Origin: Winogradskyella helgolandensis
GTDB taxonomy: Bacteria > Bacteroidota > Bacteroidia > Flavobacteriales > Flavobacteriaceae
Assembly (NCBI RefSeq): GCF_013404085.1
Contig: NZ_JABFHO010000001.1
Coordinates: 3,671,501-3,735,500, forward strand
Direction: 5' to 3'
DNA length: 64,000 nucleotides
A program made the translations under genes and the position numbers. A model generated the notes under the pieces. It was not told the origin of the DNA, made no database searches, and was given only the letters and a program-made list of their open reading frames with translations. Position 1 is the first letter of the stretch. Each line of letters opens with the position of its first letter. Below, piece after piece: positions 26,173 to 33,073 of this stretch.

Positions 26173-27051
26173 ATGAGATATCTATACTTATTAATTTTCC
26201 TCCTAATATTTTCAAATTGTAAAAATGAAAAGCATGAAGAAATCAACAGTAATCGTAACGATATTGAAGATCTTATGCCAGCTACTGTGGACACTTTAAG
26301 ATTTAAAGATGTAGATATTGAAACATTAGACAAGTCCATATCAATTGAGCTAAAACAAAAGCAATTGATTGATAAAAAAGACGAAAGTGAAGAACTTCAG
26401 ATATTAATTATCGACAAAAACTATCGTATTGAAAAGCCAGATTACGTCATCAATTTTAAGTACCCATTACTCAATGAGTCCTTTAGTCCAAACAATAGAA
26501 ATTTTAACGATTTTATTAACGACTATTACATCAACATAAAAAAAACGGAACAAGAGATCTTAGAAAGCAAGTTGTTGTGTGATAGTATTGAAGCCATAGC
26601 ATTTAGAGAAGAACGTTTTATAGATTATAAAATTTATAACGTTAATGATCAACTTATAAGCGTGTTGTTTTATAAAGAAAATTTTTATACGGGCGCAATG
26701 CACCCTAGTTTTTCTTTTGATGGCTTTAATTTTGATTTAAACAAAGGTGTCTTTATGACTTATAAAAACTTTTTTGTTCAAGACTCAGAAGCGGAATTAG
26801 TAAATATCCTCAACGAAAATATTAAGAAACAAATAGGGAAAGGAGACCTCTATTATGATTGCTGGGAAGTGTCTATAGATGATTTTATTACAAGCAAAAA
26901 CAACTTTGTACTTAATGATACCTATGTCGAATTCTATTTTGATGATTGTATCATTTGCCCTTCTTACACAGGGACCTATTCTATAGAACTTCCATTAGTA
27001 GAGCTTTTATCAGTATTGAAGAAATTTGAAACCAATCCATTAGTGTTTTAA
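26173..27051 (+). CDS. RsiV-like lipoprotein (DUF4163/DUF3298)
   Basis: 292 residues with lipobox LLIFSNCKN, so a lipoprotein. The C-terminal half has the DUF3298-type motif TGAMHPSFSFDGFNFDLNKG followed by a YKNFF segment. The preceding part (YPLLNESFSPNNRNFNDFIN) matches DUF4163/PdaC-like domains. The fold is shared with the extracytoplasmic part of anti-sigma factor RsiV and with deacetylase accessory domains. No membrane-spanning anti-sigma part is present. It stands alone; function unknown. Confidence 0.8.
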   Translation: MRYLYLLIFLLIFSNCKNEKHEEINSNRNDIEDLMPATVDTLRFKDVDIETLDKSISIELKQKQLIDKKDESEELQILIIDKNYRIEKPDYVINFKYPLLNESFSPNNRNFNDFINDYYINIKKTEQEILESKLLCDSIEAIAFREERFIDYKIYNVNDQLISVLFYKENFYTGAMHPSFSFDGFNFDLNKGVFMTYKNFFVQDSEAELVNILNENIKKQIGKGDLYYDCWEVSIDDFITSKNNFVLNDTYVEFYFDDCIICPSYTGTYSIELPLVELLSVLKKFETNPLVF

Positions 27052-27289
27052 TACGATTGAAATTAAATAAAAAGCAAATATTACGTCTTAGGCATCTTTC
27101 AATACAAAATAACGCTATTAACTATCAAGATAAACACGCTCAATTGCAGTGCTCCCTCTGTTTCCTTTCATAACGCTGTGTTCTTAAATGCCATTTTATG
27201 TTTGCTTCTATCCATTCTTCTTCCATTTTTAGGATAAGGAAATAGTTCAAAACAAAAAACCCATAACTTTCGTTATGGGTTTTTTTATG
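27052..27289. other. Intergenic region before tRNA-Ser, with terminator
   Basis: About 240 bp between the RsiV-like gene and tRNA-Ser. It contains the tRNA terminator at its right end. A 28-codon minus ORF (27140-27226) lies downstream of that terminator, but nothing supports its expression. Otherwise nothing recognisable. Confidence 0.4.
27259..27280 (-). terminator. Terminator of tRNA-Ser (bidirectional)
   Basis: A 9-bp stem ACCCATAAC/GTTATGGGT with a 4-nt loop, flanked by A-run and T-run, 10 bp downstream of tRNA-Ser on the minus strand. Confidence 0.8.
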
Positions 27290-27374
27290 CGGAGAAAGAG
27301 GGATTCGAACCCCCGGAGGTGTGACCCTCAACAGTTTTCAAGACTGCCGCATTCGACCACTCTGCCATTTCTCC
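27290..27374 (-). tRNA. tRNA-Ser (UGA anticodon)
   Basis: On the minus strand the acceptor 5' strand GGAGAAA (from 27374) pairs with TTTCTCC, followed by discriminator G (27290). The D-arm contains AGTGGTCGAATG, and the anticodon loop CTTGAAA gives anticodon TGA. A long variable arm, typical of class II tRNA-Ser, is followed by the T-arm GGTTCGAATCC. CCA is not encoded. Confidence 0.95.
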
Positions 27375-27493
27375 AAGTGTCTCATCAGGTATTCCCTGAA
27401 TGCGGGTGCAAATATAAAATCCTTTTTGTTCTAGGCAAAGGATTTTGCATACTTTTTTTAAAAAAATTTAATTGGTTCATTTAACCATCAGTA

Positions 27494-27524
27494 TTGCAAG
27501 ATTTAAGAAAGCATTGTACTTTCG
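27494..27524 (+). promoter_or_regulatory. Canonical Bacteroidota promoter of the DUF3108 gene
   Basis: A -33 TTG (27494-27496), 20 nt, and a -7 box TACTTTCG (27517-27524). It supports the ATG at 27571 as the start. It serves as a contrast to the Fnr-like promoters, which lack a -33 element. Confidence 0.5.
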
Positions 27525-27570
27525 AAATTATTTTCGAATTAAGCAACTAACATCCCTAAATAATCATTTT

Positions 27571-28350
27571 ATGAAACCTTTTATATTTCTATTTCTGTTC
27601 TTTTTTACATTACAAAGTAATGCACAAAACACAACTATTGCGGCAGGCGAAAAGCTTGTATTCAGTGCGTCTTATAATATGTCTGGGCTATTAACAGATA
27701 TTGCTGAAGTAAAAATGGAAACGAGTGAAATAAAGACATCCAAAAACACATTGCTACGCTTAAAATGTACAGCTACATCTTACAAAAATTGGGATAATTT
27801 TTTTAAAATCAGAGATTTATACGAAAGCTATGTAAATCCAAAAACATTAACTCCATATTTATATAAGAGGGATATTGATGAAGGAGGTTATTATAAGTTT
27901 ATGCAGTATAAGTATAGTCATTTATCAAAACTTGTAAAAAGTCTAAAACGAAAGAAAAATACAGATGGTACATATTGGGAAGAAAATAAAACGGTAAAAA
28001 TTGGTGCCTCTACTAAAGATATAGTCAGTACTCTTTATGGCATAAGAAATTTAGATATCCATAAAGCAAACCCAGGCGATCAGCAAGAATTCACCATTTT
28101 ATTTGATAATAAAGAAATAACCCTTAACATTAAATATATTGGTAAAGAAACCATACAAACCAAAATCGGTAACAAAGAATGTTATAAATTAGCTATTACT
28201 TTAAAAGGCAACAATTTATTAAAAGGCGATAATTCTAATCTTATTTGGCTAACTGCGGATGCCAATAAAGTACCTGTATATGCTAAGTTTAAAATTCCGG
28301 TTGGAAATGGTGAATTAAAGATTTTGTCTGCAACCGGTTTAAAAAATTAA
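27571..28350 (+). CDS. DUF3108 secreted protein
   Basis: The start at ATG 27571 gives 259 residues with signal peptide MKPFIFLFLFFFTLQSNAQ. A TTG 33 codons upstream would precede the promoter and bury the signal peptide. The mature part begins GEKLVFSASYNMSGLLTDIA, the typical beta-strand opener of DUF3108, and continues through LRCTATSYKNWDNFFKIRD-like repeats of antiparallel strands. These periplasmic or outer-membrane-associated proteins are common in Bacteroidota; no activity is established. Confidence 0.85.
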   Translation: MKPFIFLFLFFFTLQSNAQNTTIAAGEKLVFSASYNMSGLLTDIAEVKMETSEIKTSKNTLLRLKCTATSYKNWDNFFKIRDLYESYVNPKTLTPYLYKRDIDEGGYYKFMQYKYSHLSKLVKSLKRKKNTDGTYWEENKTVKIGASTKDIVSTLYGIRNLDIHKANPGDQQEFTILFDNKEITLNIKYIGKETIQTKIGNKECYKLAITLKGNNLLKGDNSNLIWLTADANKVPVYAKFKIPVGNGELKILSATGLKN

Positions 28351-28356
28351 AAGAAA

Positions 28357-28692
28357 ATGAAAAAAGCAATCACCATATTAGGTTTTATTTGTGCAATAAT
28401 TGCTGTTATAATCTCAGTAACACCTTTATATAATTTAGCTTTTGCACCAATCATAATTGCATTTCTAAGTGGTTTATTTCTAATTTATTTGTCAAAAAAT
28501 GAGCCGTCAAAACCAAAAACTATTCAATATATATTTTTACTCGTTATTATTTCTTTGAGCTTAACAATATATAAAGGTGTTGTAAATACTGCAGAATTAG
28601 GCGATACAGAACAATTAGAACAAAGAGATGAAGAAAACCTTGAAGATTCAAAAGAAATTCTTGAAGATCTCGAAATTGATGAAGACTTTTAA
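28357..28692 (+). CDS. Small membrane protein with acidic tail
   Basis: 111 residues with three closely spaced hydrophobic segments (about 4-22, 27-46, 56-74) and a strongly acidic C-terminus (about 82-111, rich in Glu and Asp). It lies 6 bp after the DUF3108 gene, so probably co-transcribed. No known domain is recognised. Confidence 0.7.
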   Translation: MKKAITILGFICAIIAVIISVTPLYNLAFAPIIIAFLSGLFLIYLSKNEPSKPKTIQYIFLLVIISLSLTIYKGVVNTAELGDTEQLEQRDEENLEDSKEILEDLEIDEDF

Positions 28693-28725
28693 AAATTTCT
28701 AAGAAAAATTTTCATCAAATTATCT

Positions 28726-28733
28726 TATTTTTG
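28726..28733 (+). promoter_or_regulatory. -7 box TATTTTTG of first M28 peptidase gene
   Basis: A perfect TAnnTTTG element lies 18 nt before the ATG at 28752. It overlaps the alternative TTG start at 28731, which is therefore unlikely to be translated. A -33 element is not obvious. Confidence 0.45.
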
Positions 28734-28751
28734 CTGAAATCAATTAGTTAC

Positions 28752-29783
28752 ATGAAAGTATTTTTTGCTTCTGTTCTGCTTTTTGTAGGTTCTTGTGCTA
28801 CAATTAGACATAGTGAGAAAATTAACAATTTAAAAGACAGTATCACTTTTTCAGATGAAACTGTAGTTATTACTTATTTAAATACTATTACATCTGAAGA
28901 ATTAAAAACGCATGTCGTGGAAGTTGCTTCAGATAAGTATAATGGTAGAATGACAGGAGAAGAAGGCCATAATTTAGTTTGCAATTATATTAGAGAGCAA
29001 TATAAAAACGATAGCATTAGTGCACCAGAATCTCATCCCGACTATTATCAAAAAGTACCAAAAAAGGACTTACCAAATAATCTGAATGACTCACAAAATA
29101 TTATAGCCTATATTGAAGGTTCTGAATTTCCAGACGAATATGTTTATATCACTGCACATTCAGATCACGAAGGCATTAAAAACGGTCAAATTTATAATGG
29201 TGCAGATGACAATGGTTCTGGTACTGCTGCCGTTTTAGAAATAGCAGAAGCTTTTAACCAAGCCACTAAAGATGGTCATCGTCCTAAACGAAGCATTGTT
29301 TTTCTTCATGTTACAGCGGAAGAAGTTGGTTTACACGGTTCTAAATTTTATACAGAAAATCCAATATTTCCTATCGAAAATGCAGTCGCAACCTTAAACA
29401 TGGATATGATTGGGCGTGTTGATGATAGACATAAAGACAATGAAAACTATATTTATGTTATCGGATCAGACAGAATGAGTTCCGAACTCTATTATATCAC
29501 AGAACAAGCGAATACAACGTTTACAGATCTTCATCTAGATTATAAATATAATGAGGAAAGAGACACAAATCAATATTATTACCGATCGGATCACTATAAC
29601 TTTGCTTTAAAAGATGTTCCCGTTATATTCTTTTTTAATGGTGAGCATGAGGATTATACAAAACCAACAGATACTGCAGATAAAATTAATTATCCATTAC
29701 TAGAAAAGCGCACAAAATTAATATTTGCTACAGCTTGGTATTTAGCCAATTCTAAAACACGACTTAAGAAAGGAATTATCTGA
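28752..29783 (+). CDS. M28-family zinc aminopeptidase, lipoprotein (short form)
   Basis: 343 residues from ATG 28752. Lipobox LLFVGSCA predicts a lipoprotein. The M28 catalytic core has the zinc ligands in YITAHSDHEG (H), GADDNGSG (bridging D), HVTAEEVGLHG (general base and ligand Glu), MDMIGRVDD (D) and YRSDHYNFA (H). It lacks the protease-associated insert seen in the next gene. Expected function: removal of N-terminal residues from peptides in the periplasm or at the surface. Confidence 0.92.
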   Translation: MKVFFASVLLFVGSCATIRHSEKINNLKDSITFSDETVVITYLNTITSEELKTHVVEVASDKYNGRMTGEEGHNLVCNYIREQYKNDSISAPESHPDYYQKVPKKDLPNNLNDSQNIIAYIEGSEFPDEYVYITAHSDHEGIKNGQIYNGADDNGSGTAAVLEIAEAFNQATKDGHRPKRSIVFLHVTAEEVGLHGSKFYTENPIFPIENAVATLNMDMIGRVDDRHKDNENYIYVIGSDRMSSELYYITEQANTTFTDLHLDYKYNEERDTNQYYYRSDHYNFALKDVPVIFFFNGEHEDYTKPTDTADKINYPLLEKRTKLIFATAWYLANSKTRLKKGII

Positions 29784-29917
29784 TGTTAAAATTTGTTAAA
29801 AGAAACGAGACTAAACATATACCCTATTCTATTTTCGTAACTTTAAAGCTAATTTTATTTGAAGGTATCGTTGAAATTACCTTCCTTTCACACTAACTAC
29901 CCAATGACTTTCTTTAC

Positions 29918-31501
29918 ATGAAAAAATCACTACTATTAGGTGTTGCATTCGCAATAGTAACAAGTTGTGGCACCTCTTCAAAAAGCAGTGCAAAAACAAC
30001 TCAAAATAATATACCCGAACAAATAGATCCTTCTGTATATGCTTCTACCATAACTTCGGCTGAATTAAAAACTATGCTTTACAAGTACGCTTCAGATGAA
30101 TTTGAAGGTAGAGATACAGGTGCAAAAGGACAAAAAATGGCTATAGAGTATTTAAAGCAGAAGTATATTGATATGGACATCCCTACTCCATTAGGTGGTA
30201 ATGATTATTTTCAAGAAGTGCCATTAGAAAAACAGAAGATAGCTGAAATTAAAATGAATGTTAATGGAAAAACATTTGAAAACTTTAAAGACATAATAGT
30301 ACTTTCAAATTCAAAAAGTATAACAATATCAGCTTCGAAGATTATATATGTTGGTTATGGTATTGATGATGAAAATTATTCCGATTATAAAAATATTGAT
30401 GTAACCGGAAAAATTGTACTAGCCAAATCTGGTGAACCTAAAGATAATAACGGAAATTACATTACCACAGGTGAATCAACTGACACTAAGTGGTCTAATG
30501 GTTACAAATCATTATCTAACAAAACGGATGTAGCAAAAAAACGAGGGGCTCAAGCAATTTTATTTATTGATGATGATTTGTTTTCGAAGTATGCACCTTT
30601 TTACCAGAGGCAATCAGCAGGTAACATTGCACGGCGTTTATCATTGAAAAGTAATGAAAAAGACATACTAATCTTAATGATAAATGAAACCTTAGGAAAA
30701 GCGCTACATACATCAATTTCTGAAGAATCTACACCTAAAGAAATCGAAACCAACGTAACCTTAGAAATTGAAAATAAGTCCGACGCTATCACTTCAGAGA
30801 ATGTTGTAGCCTTCATAAAAGGTTCTGAAAAGCCAGATGAAATCGTTGTGTTATCAGCACATTTAGATCACGAAGGCATAAAAAATGGAGAAATTTATAA
30901 CGGAGCAGACGATGACGGTTCTGGTACAGTAGCGATTTTAGAAATTGCACAGGCTTTTAAAGCTGCAGAAAAAGCCGGACATGGACCAAAACGTTCTATT
31001 TTATTTTTACACGTTACAGGTGAAGAAAAAGGACTTCTAGGATCTAGACATTACACAGATAACGATCCTATTTTTCCTTTAGTGAACACCGTAGCAAACT
31101 TAAACATTGATATGATTGGAAGAACCGATCCTGAACGCACCATTGGTACAAGAAACTATATTTACCTTATTGGTAGTGACAGATTAAGCACAGATTTGCA
31201 TAACATCTCGGAAGAAGTAAATAACACGTATACAAATCTAGAATTAGATTATAAATTCAATGCTGAAAATGATCCCAATCGTTTTTATTTCAGATCGGAT
31301 CATTACAACTTTGCTAAAAATAATATTCCGGTTATATTTTATTTTAATGGCACGCACGACGATTACCACAAACCATCTGACACACCAGATAAAATTGAAT
31401 ACGATTTATTAGAAAACAGAGCAAAACTCGTTTTTTATACGGCTTGGGAAGTAGCTAATAGAGACCAACGTTTAGTGGTTGATAAAGCAGTTACGGAATA
31501 A
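29918..31501 (+). CDS. M28-family zinc aminopeptidase with PA-like insert, lipoprotein (long form)
   Basis: 527 residues, lipobox AIVTSCGT. A helical segment ASDEFEGRDTGAKGQKMA precedes a PA-domain-like insert (about 115-265, with YVGYGIDDENYSDYKNIDV). The M28 core follows, with LSAHLDHEG, GADDDGSG, HVTGEEKGLLG, IDMIGRTD and FRSDHYNFA. The core closely resembles that of the gene 130 bp upstream, so the two are tandem paralogues. One has lost or never gained the PA insert. Exported peptide or protein degradation is the expected role. Confidence 0.94.
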   Translation: MKKSLLLGVAFAIVTSCGTSSKSSAKTTQNNIPEQIDPSVYASTITSAELKTMLYKYASDEFEGRDTGAKGQKMAIEYLKQKYIDMDIPTPLGGNDYFQEVPLEKQKIAEIKMNVNGKTFENFKDIIVLSNSKSITISASKIIYVGYGIDDENYSDYKNIDVTGKIVLAKSGEPKDNNGNYITTGESTDTKWSNGYKSLSNKTDVAKKRGAQAILFIDDDLFSKYAPFYQRQSAGNIARRLSLKSNEKDILILMINETLGKALHTSISEESTPKEIETNVTLEIENKSDAITSENVVAFIKGSEKPDEIVVLSAHLDHEGIKNGEIYNGADDDGSGTVAILEIAQAFKAAEKAGHGPKRSILFLHVTGEEKGLLGSRHYTDNDPIFPLVNTVANLNIDMIGRTDPERTIGTRNYIYLIGSDRLSTDLHNISEEVNNTYTNLELDYKFNAENDPNRFYFRSDHYNFAKNNIPVIFYFNGTHDDYHKPSDTPDKIEYDLLENRAKLVFYTAWEVANRDQRLVVDKAVTE

Positions 31502-31520
31502 ATAAACGCCACCAAATATA

Positions 31521-31554
31521 AAAAAGGTCTTTCATTTAATTGGGAGACCTTTTT
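31521..31554 (+). terminator. Terminator of the long M28 peptidase gene
   Basis: AAAAAGGTCT pairs with AGACCTTTTT (31545-31554), continuing into further T residues, 20 bp after the stop codon. The loop is 14 nt, partly closable by G-T pairs. Confidence 0.75.
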
Positions 31555-31571
31555 TAGTTTAAGTATATAAA

Positions 31572-31640
31572 CAAAGCTCCTCTGTTGAGATAAGCTTCGT
31601 ATTTTGGATGGAAGATTAGGTTTACTTCAACTGAGCTCAG
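31572..31640 (-). pseudogene. Decayed tRNA-His 3'-end/terminator copy
   Basis: About 51 bases from 31574 align with 31688 onward (terminator stem, spacer and tRNA-His acceptor/T-arm start) at roughly 80 percent identity. Both read AAAGCTCCTCT, then a stem, then GGATGGAAGA or GGGTGGAAGA. After that the copy loses most of the tRNA but keeps a D-arm-like CTGAGCTCAG. It looks like an old tandem duplication of tRNA-His that has decayed. Confidence 0.5.
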
Positions 31641-31687
31641 TATAAATTTCTCAACCTATTGTTTATCGTTAAACTTATTGTACAAAA

Positions 31688-31713
31688 AAAGCTCCTCTTT
31701 TCAGAGAAGCTTT
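31688..31713 (-). terminator. Terminator of tRNA-His
   Basis: A 10-bp stem (AAAGCTTCTC/GAGGAGCTTT on the minus strand, one G-T pair) with a 6-nt loop, followed by a T-run. Confidence 0.75.
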
Positions 31714-31720
31714 GTATTCT

Positions 31721-31796
31721 GGGTGGAAGACCGGGTTCGAACCGGCGACTTTCGGTACCACAAACCGACGCTCTAACCAGCTGAGCTACAACCACC
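31721..31796 (-). tRNA. tRNA-His (GUG anticodon)
   Basis: On the minus strand the gene starts GGTGGTTG with an extra 5' G (G-1) opposite C73, typical of tRNA-His. The D-arm is GCTCAGCTGGTTAGAGC, the anticodon loop TTGTGGT gives GTG, and the T-arm is GCCGGTTCGAACCCGGT. The 3' acceptor strand reads CTTCCACC. Positions 5:68 and 6:67 are therefore T:T mismatches. No other defect is visible. Confidence 0.9.
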
Positions 31797-31855
31797 ATTT
31801 TAAATTGGATTGCAAAGATAATTTATTTGTTATCTCTTGCAAACAGTTTTTGAAA

Positions 31856-32584
31856 TTATTTTAAATCAAATAACGATTCCACAGCTACAAATCGCTCAAC
31901 TGTATAACCCTCAGCATGTTCCACGCCAATTAATCGCCCTAAATTTCTTGCACGATAATCAACGCTGTCTGTGAAGTTCTTGCTAGAAATCGGAGTTTCA
32001 GGCTCTTTACTATTTGGATCAAAAAATTGTGTTTGGTATGCTAACACAGATTCTTCCTTTTTATCCATAAAACCAGAGACATCTACAACCACATCTGGTT
32101 CAATATCTTTCCATTGTATATAATGGTAAACGACTTTTGGTCTCCACTGTTCTTGTGGTTGATTTTCATCACCATAAAAGGTTTCAATTTTTTTTAATCC
32201 ACTTAAAAAACAAGCATCACTTACTAATTGACTTCCTTTTGGGTGATCAATATGTCTATCGTCAATGGCATTACAAATAATTATTTCGGGTTGGTAATAA
32301 CGAATCATCTTTATGAGTTCAAGTTGATGCGTTTTATCATTAATAAAGAAACCATCGGCAAATCGCATATTAATTCTAGAATGAACACCTAATATTTTAG
32401 CCGCAATGAAAGCTTCTTCATCACGTGTTTCAGCTGTTCCTCTTGTCCCTAGTTCGCCTCTAGTTAAATCTATAATTCCTACTTTCTTTCCTCTTGAAAC
32501 TTCTTTTGCTAATGTTGCACCACAGCCTAATTCTACATCATCTGGATGTGCACCAATAGCTAGTATATCTAATTTAATCTGCAT
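31856..32584 (-). CDS. bshB1: Bacillithiol biosynthesis deacetylase BshB1
   Basis: 242 residues from ATG 32584; an ATG 11 codons upstream adds a non-conserved extension. It is a PIG-L/LmbE-fold zinc deacetylase with IGAHPDDVELGCGATLAK (metal ligands H, D, D), LTRGELGTRGTAETRDEEA, ICNAIDDRHIDHPKG and LAYQTQFFDP. Length and motifs fit BshB1, which hydrolyses GlcNAc-malate to GlcN-malate, the second step of bacillithiol synthesis. The BshA and BshC genes are not in this window. Confidence 0.92.
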   Translation of the reverse strand: MQIKLDILAIGAHPDDVELGCGATLAKEVSRGKKVGIIDLTRGELGTRGTAETRDEEAFIAAKILGVHSRINMRFADGFFINDKTHQLELIKMIRYYQPEIIICNAIDDRHIDHPKGSQLVSDACFLSGLKKIETFYGDENQPQEQWRPKVVYHYIQWKDIEPDVVVDVSGFMDKKEESVLAYQTQFFDPNSKEPETPISSKNFTDSVDYRARNLGRLIGVEHAEGYTVERFVAVESLFDLK

Positions 32585-32820
32585 ATGTTTATTGTTTATA
32601 AAAGTCATACATCGCATCTAAATCGTCTTTATATTCTCAAAGACAACGTTAATTATAGATGTTTTATGCTCATTTTATTCATTTATAGTTATCAAAAATA
32701 TTAAAAAGAAGATAGAATATCACGTTCTTTTTAATTCGCAAACGGTTTCGATTGAATTAATCCATTTTTTATTCAAAAATGAGTAGTCATAATTGAAAAA
32801 TCCTCAATACTTTCAAAGTA

Positions 32821-32863
32821 TGACTTTCGTCATAAAAAACACCCTATATAGACTATAACTTTA
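32821..32863 (+). promoter_or_regulatory. Fnr-like composite promoter 8 (pckA upstream region)
   Basis: A perfectly symmetrical TGAC-TTTC-GTCA box (32821-32832), extended by TA on both sides. After 23 nt comes -7 box TAACTTTA (32856-32863). A 26-codon ORF starts 26 nt later; pckA starts 210 nt later. Confidence 0.7.
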
Positions 32864-32889
32864 CAGTATCAAAAAAAGATAAAGTCCTT

Positions 32890-32970
32890 ATGACCTTAAC
32901 GTTAGCTGTTTTAATTATTACGACTCCTCTATTCATTAGGAGGCAAATTACATCAATTAACACCATATAA
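32890..32970 (+). CDS. Candidate 26-residue membrane peptide
   Basis: ATG to TAA, 26 codons: MTLTLAVLIITTPLFI is a short hydrophobic helix, followed by RRQ and a polar tail. The start lies 26 nt after the -7 box of an Fnr-like promoter. That is inside the 19-37 nt range of the other members of that promoter family, whereas pckA is 210 nt away. Small one-helix peptides of this kind often stabilise membrane complexes. It could instead be a leader ORF for pckA or a chance ORF. Confidence 0.4.
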   Translation: MTLTLAVLIITTPLFIRRQITSINTI

Positions 32971-33073
32971 ATTTATTTTTTTTAGGACTATTAAACGAAA
33001 AAATCACATTAAATATTAGCGCCAATAAGATTGGCCATATTAAAAACAATTTAGAATTATAAACTATTTAATC

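Larger units (their letters stand above)
31502..31720. other. Intergenic region with terminators and a tRNA-His remnant
   Basis: It holds the terminator of the M28 gene (31521-31554), a decayed copy of the tRNA-His 3' end with its terminator (31572-31628) and the live tRNA-His terminator (31688-31713). No ORF. Confidence 0.6.
32585..33073. other. 489-bp region between bshB1 and pckA
   Basis: It contains Fnr-like promoter 8 (32821-32863), a 26-codon ORF beginning 26 nt after it (32890-32970), and a small GCCAAT/ATTGGC stem-loop (33021-33035) without a T-tract. The part nearest 32585 should hold the bshB1 promoter. It may function largely as a long pckA leader. Confidence 0.55.

Noticed and set aside
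27140..27226. 28-codon minus ORF downstream of tRNA-Ser (MEEEWIEANIKWHLRTQR...)
   Set aside because: It lies beyond the tRNA terminator, has no promoter and no known similarity; it could be a gene remnant but nothing supports it.
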